Assembly (NCBI GenBank): GCA_013824715.1
Contig: PNOH01000014.1
Coordinates: 34,347-98,346, forward strand
Source: Odoribacter sp.
GTDB taxonomy: Bacteria > Bacteroidota > Bacteroidia > Bacteroidales > Prolixibacteraceae
Length of the DNA stretch: 64,000 bases
Direction of reading: 5' to 3'
Under the pieces are notes generated by a model, which saw nothing but the letters and a program-made list of their open reading frames with translations, did no database searches and was not told where the DNA came from. The position numbers and the translations under genes are program-made. This document shows positions 61,134-64,000 of this stretch, piece by piece; the first letter of the stretch is position 1; every line of letters starts with the position of its first letter.

Positions 61134-63932
61134 ATGAATTTGAAAAACTTTTTCTTCATTCTGTTTTGCCTGCTGGTCGTTGATTCCAACGCTCAAAAGA
61201 CTTCCCCAAAACTCAAAGTCGTTTCTTCACCCTCCGGAAGTTTATGCACACAAATTGATAAAGCAGGAAAAACCGTCATCCCGAATGGCCGTTTTATTAC
61301 TCCTTTCGGAAAATCAATCGAAGTTGCTCCCCATCCATTCGGATTAACCCTGAGCGCTGATGGAAAGGTGGCTGTAACAGCCAATTCTGGCACATCGCCT
61401 ATCTCCATTTCAATTATAAAAAATCTCAAATCGGCCAACCCTACAGTTATGCAGGTTCCTCCCGGAGCATCAACCGACAAGGGAGTGCTTGCCTCAGTCT
61501 TTATGGGACTGGCTATTTCGCCCGACAACCGGATCGTTTATGTGGCGGGAGGCCAGGAGAACAAGATATATTTGTTTTCTGTGGATTCCGGCGCTAAACT
61601 CGATTCGATTGACTGTTCAATTTCTGAAAACGGGCAAAAAACTCCGGATGGCTACATCGGCGATATGAAACTAAGCAAAGATGGCAGGTATCTTTATGCA
61701 GTTGATCAGATGTTGTTTCGCCTGATTGTGGTTGACACTCAGCTAAAGAAAATTACCGCGAGTGCAAAAACCGGCCGCTATCCGTTTGGTATCGTACTTT
61801 CGCCCGACGGACAAAAGGTTTATGTGGCCAATGTGGGTATGTTCGAATACAGCAAAATCGGCAATATCGAAGCAGAAAAAGACTATAAAAATGCGTTGGA
61901 TTTTCCGGCATTTGGTTTTGGAACTGAAGAAATGAAAAAAGGAACCCGAATCGGATCCCTGGATATTCCTGGTTTAGGCGACCCCAATGTCCCCGAATCG
62001 TTTTCGGTTTGGTCATTTTCAGTAAAAAATCCAATGAAACCCGAAGTTCAGGCTAAAATTAAAACTGGCTTTCTGGTAGGCGAACTCCTTGAAGGAATTC
62101 CGGCAGTGGGTGGTTCGAGCCCAAATTCGCTGGCAGTAACCGACAAGTATGTTTTTGTAAGCAACGGAACAAACGATAATATTTCTGTAATTGATATCCT
62201 CCATGACACCATTGCTGCGGAAATACCGCTCAAACTGCATCCGGCAGTCAAACAATTTCGTGGTGTCATTCCTTTCGGACTTGCCGTTACGCCCGATCAA
62301 AAGCGGCTTTTCGTGGCCGAGGCCGGAGTAAATGCAATTGGCGTGATTGACATTCCAACACTAAAAGTGGCTGGGCATATTCCAACAGGCTGGTTTCCTT
62401 CCAAACTTGAAGTTACCCCGGATGGAAAAACGCTGGTGGTGAGCAATGCCAAAGGTTTTGGCAGCGGGCCAAACGGTGGGAAAGCCTTTCAGGAAGGAAA
62501 GGAAGGCAGCTACATAGGAAATTTGATGAAAGGAACGGTTTCGGTAATGGAAATTCCGGATGACAAAAAACTGGCCGGACTTACCAAACAGGTAATCAGC
62601 AACAATTACAAGATTGAAAATTACCGGAAGGTAAAGAAACATCGGGAAAGCAATCCGATTCCGGTTTTTGGAGGTGAAAAAGAATCGCCGGTCAAATACC
62701 TGGTTTTCATTTCGAAAGAAAACCGAACTTACGACGAGGTCTTCGGGCAAATTAAAAAAGGTAAGGGCGATTCCACCATTGCCAGGTATGGTTACAATGC
62801 CACTTTTACCAACCGTAAAAAAACATTGAAAGTCGAAAATGCCACCGTAATGCCCAACCACCTGAAACTGGCAACAGAATTTGCCATGTCTGACAATTTT
62901 TATGTTGACTCGGATGTATCCGCCGACGGGCACCGCTGGCTGGTGAATACCTATCCGAACGAGTGGGTTGAATCAACTGTCGCGGCTAGTTATGGCGGCA
63001 ACCGGTCATACAACGAAAAGTCAAAAGCCCCCGGAAGCCTTGCCATGAACGGATCGGCTGGCGCTATTTACCCGGAAGATTACAACGAAGCCGGCTCGAT
63101 GTGGGAACATCTGGAACGCAACAAGGTCGAGTTCTTCAATTTCGGTTTCGGGGTCATGTTCGAACCCTCCTTTTACAAGGAATCGTTTAAATATTCAGGT
63201 GTCAAACAATACGTCAATTATCCTGTTCCCCTGCCCATGTTTTCGCGCACCTCCCAAATGTTCCCAACTTACAACATGGCTATTCCTGATCAATTTCGGG
63301 TAAATCAGTTCATCAAAGAGTTTGATGAAAAGTGGATGAAAACCGGAGCTGAAATGCCCTCCATTATTACGGTTATTATTCCAAACGATCATGGTGCGGA
63401 TGAGCGACCCGAAGCCGGATATCCGTTCAGGGAAAGTTACATGGCCGATAACGACCTGGCTGTTGGCCGGATTGTGGAATACCTTTCACATACACCATTC
63501 TGGAAAAATATGGCGATTGTAATTACCGAAGATGACGCCCAAAACGGCGTTGACCATGTGGATGCGCACCGCAGTATTCTAATGGTCATATCTCCCTACG
63601 CCAAACGCAACTATGTTTCGAAAGTGCATTACAGTTTTGGAAGTATTTTTAAAACTTTCTGGAATGTGCTGGGGATGCCATACCTGAACCAGTACGACGC
63701 TGCGGCCAACGACTTTGCTGACCTGTTCACCGGAATCCCTGATTTTACTCCGTACAATGCTGTCCCGGTTAATCCGTTCATGTTTGATCCGGAAAAAGCA
63801 TTGACTCCGCTGGACGAAAAATTCGACTGGGAAGCAGTGAAAGAATCTCCCCTGATTGATGATGTGAAGGATATGCCAAATGATCAGAAAGAAAAAAAGG
63901 AATACCGGTTGGAAGATCAGAAGAGGAAATAG
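61134..63932 (+). CDS. YncE-like beta-propeller fused to a phosphoesterase domain
   Basis: This 932-residue exported protein (signal peptide ends DSNAQ) starts with a seven-blade YncE-type propeller (about 40-470; blades such as FGLTLSADGKVAVTANSG and FGIVLSPDGQKVYVANVG). A C-terminal phosphoesterase domain of the phospholipase C/acid phosphatase kind follows (about 520-890), with SKENRTYDEVFGQIK, the metal site around NFYVDSDVSADGHRW and EDDAQNGVDHVDAHRS near 800. It probably hydrolyses phosphate esters in the periplasm or at the surface. The substrate is not known. Confidence 0.85.
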   Translation: MNLKNFFFILFCLLVVDSNAQKTSPKLKVVSSPSGSLCTQIDKAGKTVIPNGRFITPFGKSIEVAPHPFGLTLSADGKVAVTANSGTSPISISIIKNLKSANPTVMQVPPGASTDKGVLASVFMGLAISPDNRIVYVAGGQENKIYLFSVDSGAKLDSIDCSISENGQKTPDGYIGDMKLSKDGRYLYAVDQMLFRLIVVDTQLKKITASAKTGRYPFGIVLSPDGQKVYVANVGMFEYSKIGNIEAEKDYKNALDFPAFGFGTEEMKKGTRIGSLDIPGLGDPNVPESFSVWSFSVKNPMKPEVQAKIKTGFLVGELLEGIPAVGGSSPNSLAVTDKYVFVSNGTNDNISVIDILHDTIAAEIPLKLHPAVKQFRGVIPFGLAVTPDQKRLFVAEAGVNAIGVIDIPTLKVAGHIPTGWFPSKLEVTPDGKTLVVSNAKGFGSGPNGGKAFQEGKEGSYIGNLMKGTVSVMEIPDDKKLAGLTKQVISNNYKIENYRKVKKHRESNPIPVFGGEKESPVKYLVFISKENRTYDEVFGQIKKGKGDSTIARYGYNATFTNRKKTLKVENATVMPNHLKLATEFAMSDNFYVDSDVSADGHRWLVNTYPNEWVESTVAASYGGNRSYNEKSKAPGSLAMNGSAGAIYPEDYNEAGSMWEHLERNKVEFFNFGFGVMFEPSFYKESFKYSGVKQYVNYPVPLPMFSRTSQMFPTYNMAIPDQFRVNQFIKEFDEKWMKTGAEMPSIITVIIPNDHGADERPEAGYPFRESYMADNDLAVGRIVEYLSHTPFWKNMAIVITEDDAQNGVDHVDAHRSILMVISPYAKRNYVSKVHYSFGSIFKTFWNVLGMPYLNQYDAAANDFADLFTGIPDFTPYNAVPVNPFMFDPEKALTPLDEKFDWEAVKESPLIDDVKDMPNDQKEKKEYRLEDQKRK

Positions 63933-63949
63933 TTACTGGATTTGAATGT

Positions 63950-64000
63950 CCGTCACATTTATGTGACGGCAAAGGATAACGCATTGATCATCATTAAGGC
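63950..64000. repeat. REPIN-like element, copy 3 (cut by window end)
   Basis: The palindrome CCGTCACATTTATGTGACGG (63950-63969) is followed by CAAAGGATA and a spacer resembling that of copy 1. The second palindrome is expected just outside the window. Confidence 0.7.

Overview
This window is a chromosomal segment from a member of the Bacteroidota, probably of the Bacteroidales/Marinilabiliales (Prolixibacteraceae-like) part of the phylum. The phylum-level evidence is in the sequence: a SusC/SusD pair, a type IX secretion (T9SS) sorting domain, a DUF4270 lipoprotein, diheme-type SdhCAB, and promoters of the Bacteroidota type (TTTG, about 19 nt, TAnnTTTG). The family-level placement is an inference and was not tested. 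Most genes are ordinary housekeeping or accessory functions.

Left edge (1-7.7 kb): a TonB-dependent receptor cut by the window edge, a T9SS-exported beta-helix protein, a MORN-like secreted protein, a glycosyltransferase/metallophosphoesterase pair and a small surface protein. From 7.7 to 18.1 kb all genes point left and form a 2-aminoethylphosphonate (AEP) utilisation island. In transcription order it holds a PbfA-like PLP enzyme, an unknown exported protein, SusC, SusD, PhnX, an OPA-type permease with both phosphate-binding arginines, and PhnW. A dedicated SusCD outer-membrane importer joined to an AEP pathway is the most interesting system here. A glycogen pair (glgA-glgC) and a phoU-response regulator-histidine kinase phosphate module follow at 19-25 kb. 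PhoB-box-like direct repeats lie upstream of phoU, and a related motif lies upstream of pbfA.

From 25 to 38 kb come a TauE/SafE permease with a decayed methyltransferase behind it, a PIN-domain toxin/antitoxin pair sitting between the permease and a duplicated fragment of its 5' end, dusB, and the queuosine genes (queF, queC and a precursor transporter). The transporter has a very short leader that folds as a preQ1-I-like pseudoknot directly behind a consensus promoter. DinB-like and CPBP genes and sdhCAB follow. tRNA-Arg(CCT), with its own promoter and terminator, borders a type I restriction-modification locus at 38.6-45.4 kb: hsdM, a frameshifted ORF6N gene, hsdS, an IS200/RAYT-like TnpA in a nest of REP palindromes, and hsdR. 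The hsdS reading frame ends inside one of those REPs.

From 45 to 64 kb come a noncanonical thymidylate-synthase-family protein, aspartate kinase, a secretory lipase, a folate/pterin cluster (folK, folB, pteridine-reductase-like SDR), a PDRP-type regulatory kinase, a glycogen-synthase-like/DUF4270/glmS operon, divergent panC-panD, pyrC with a dolichol-phosphate-mannose-synthase-like enzyme, and a large YncE/phosphoesterase fusion. Three copies of a REPIN-like element (20-bp CCGT...ACGG palindromes joined by CAAAGGATA-type arms) lie at 27.95, 31.07 and 63.95 kb. The third runs off the window end.
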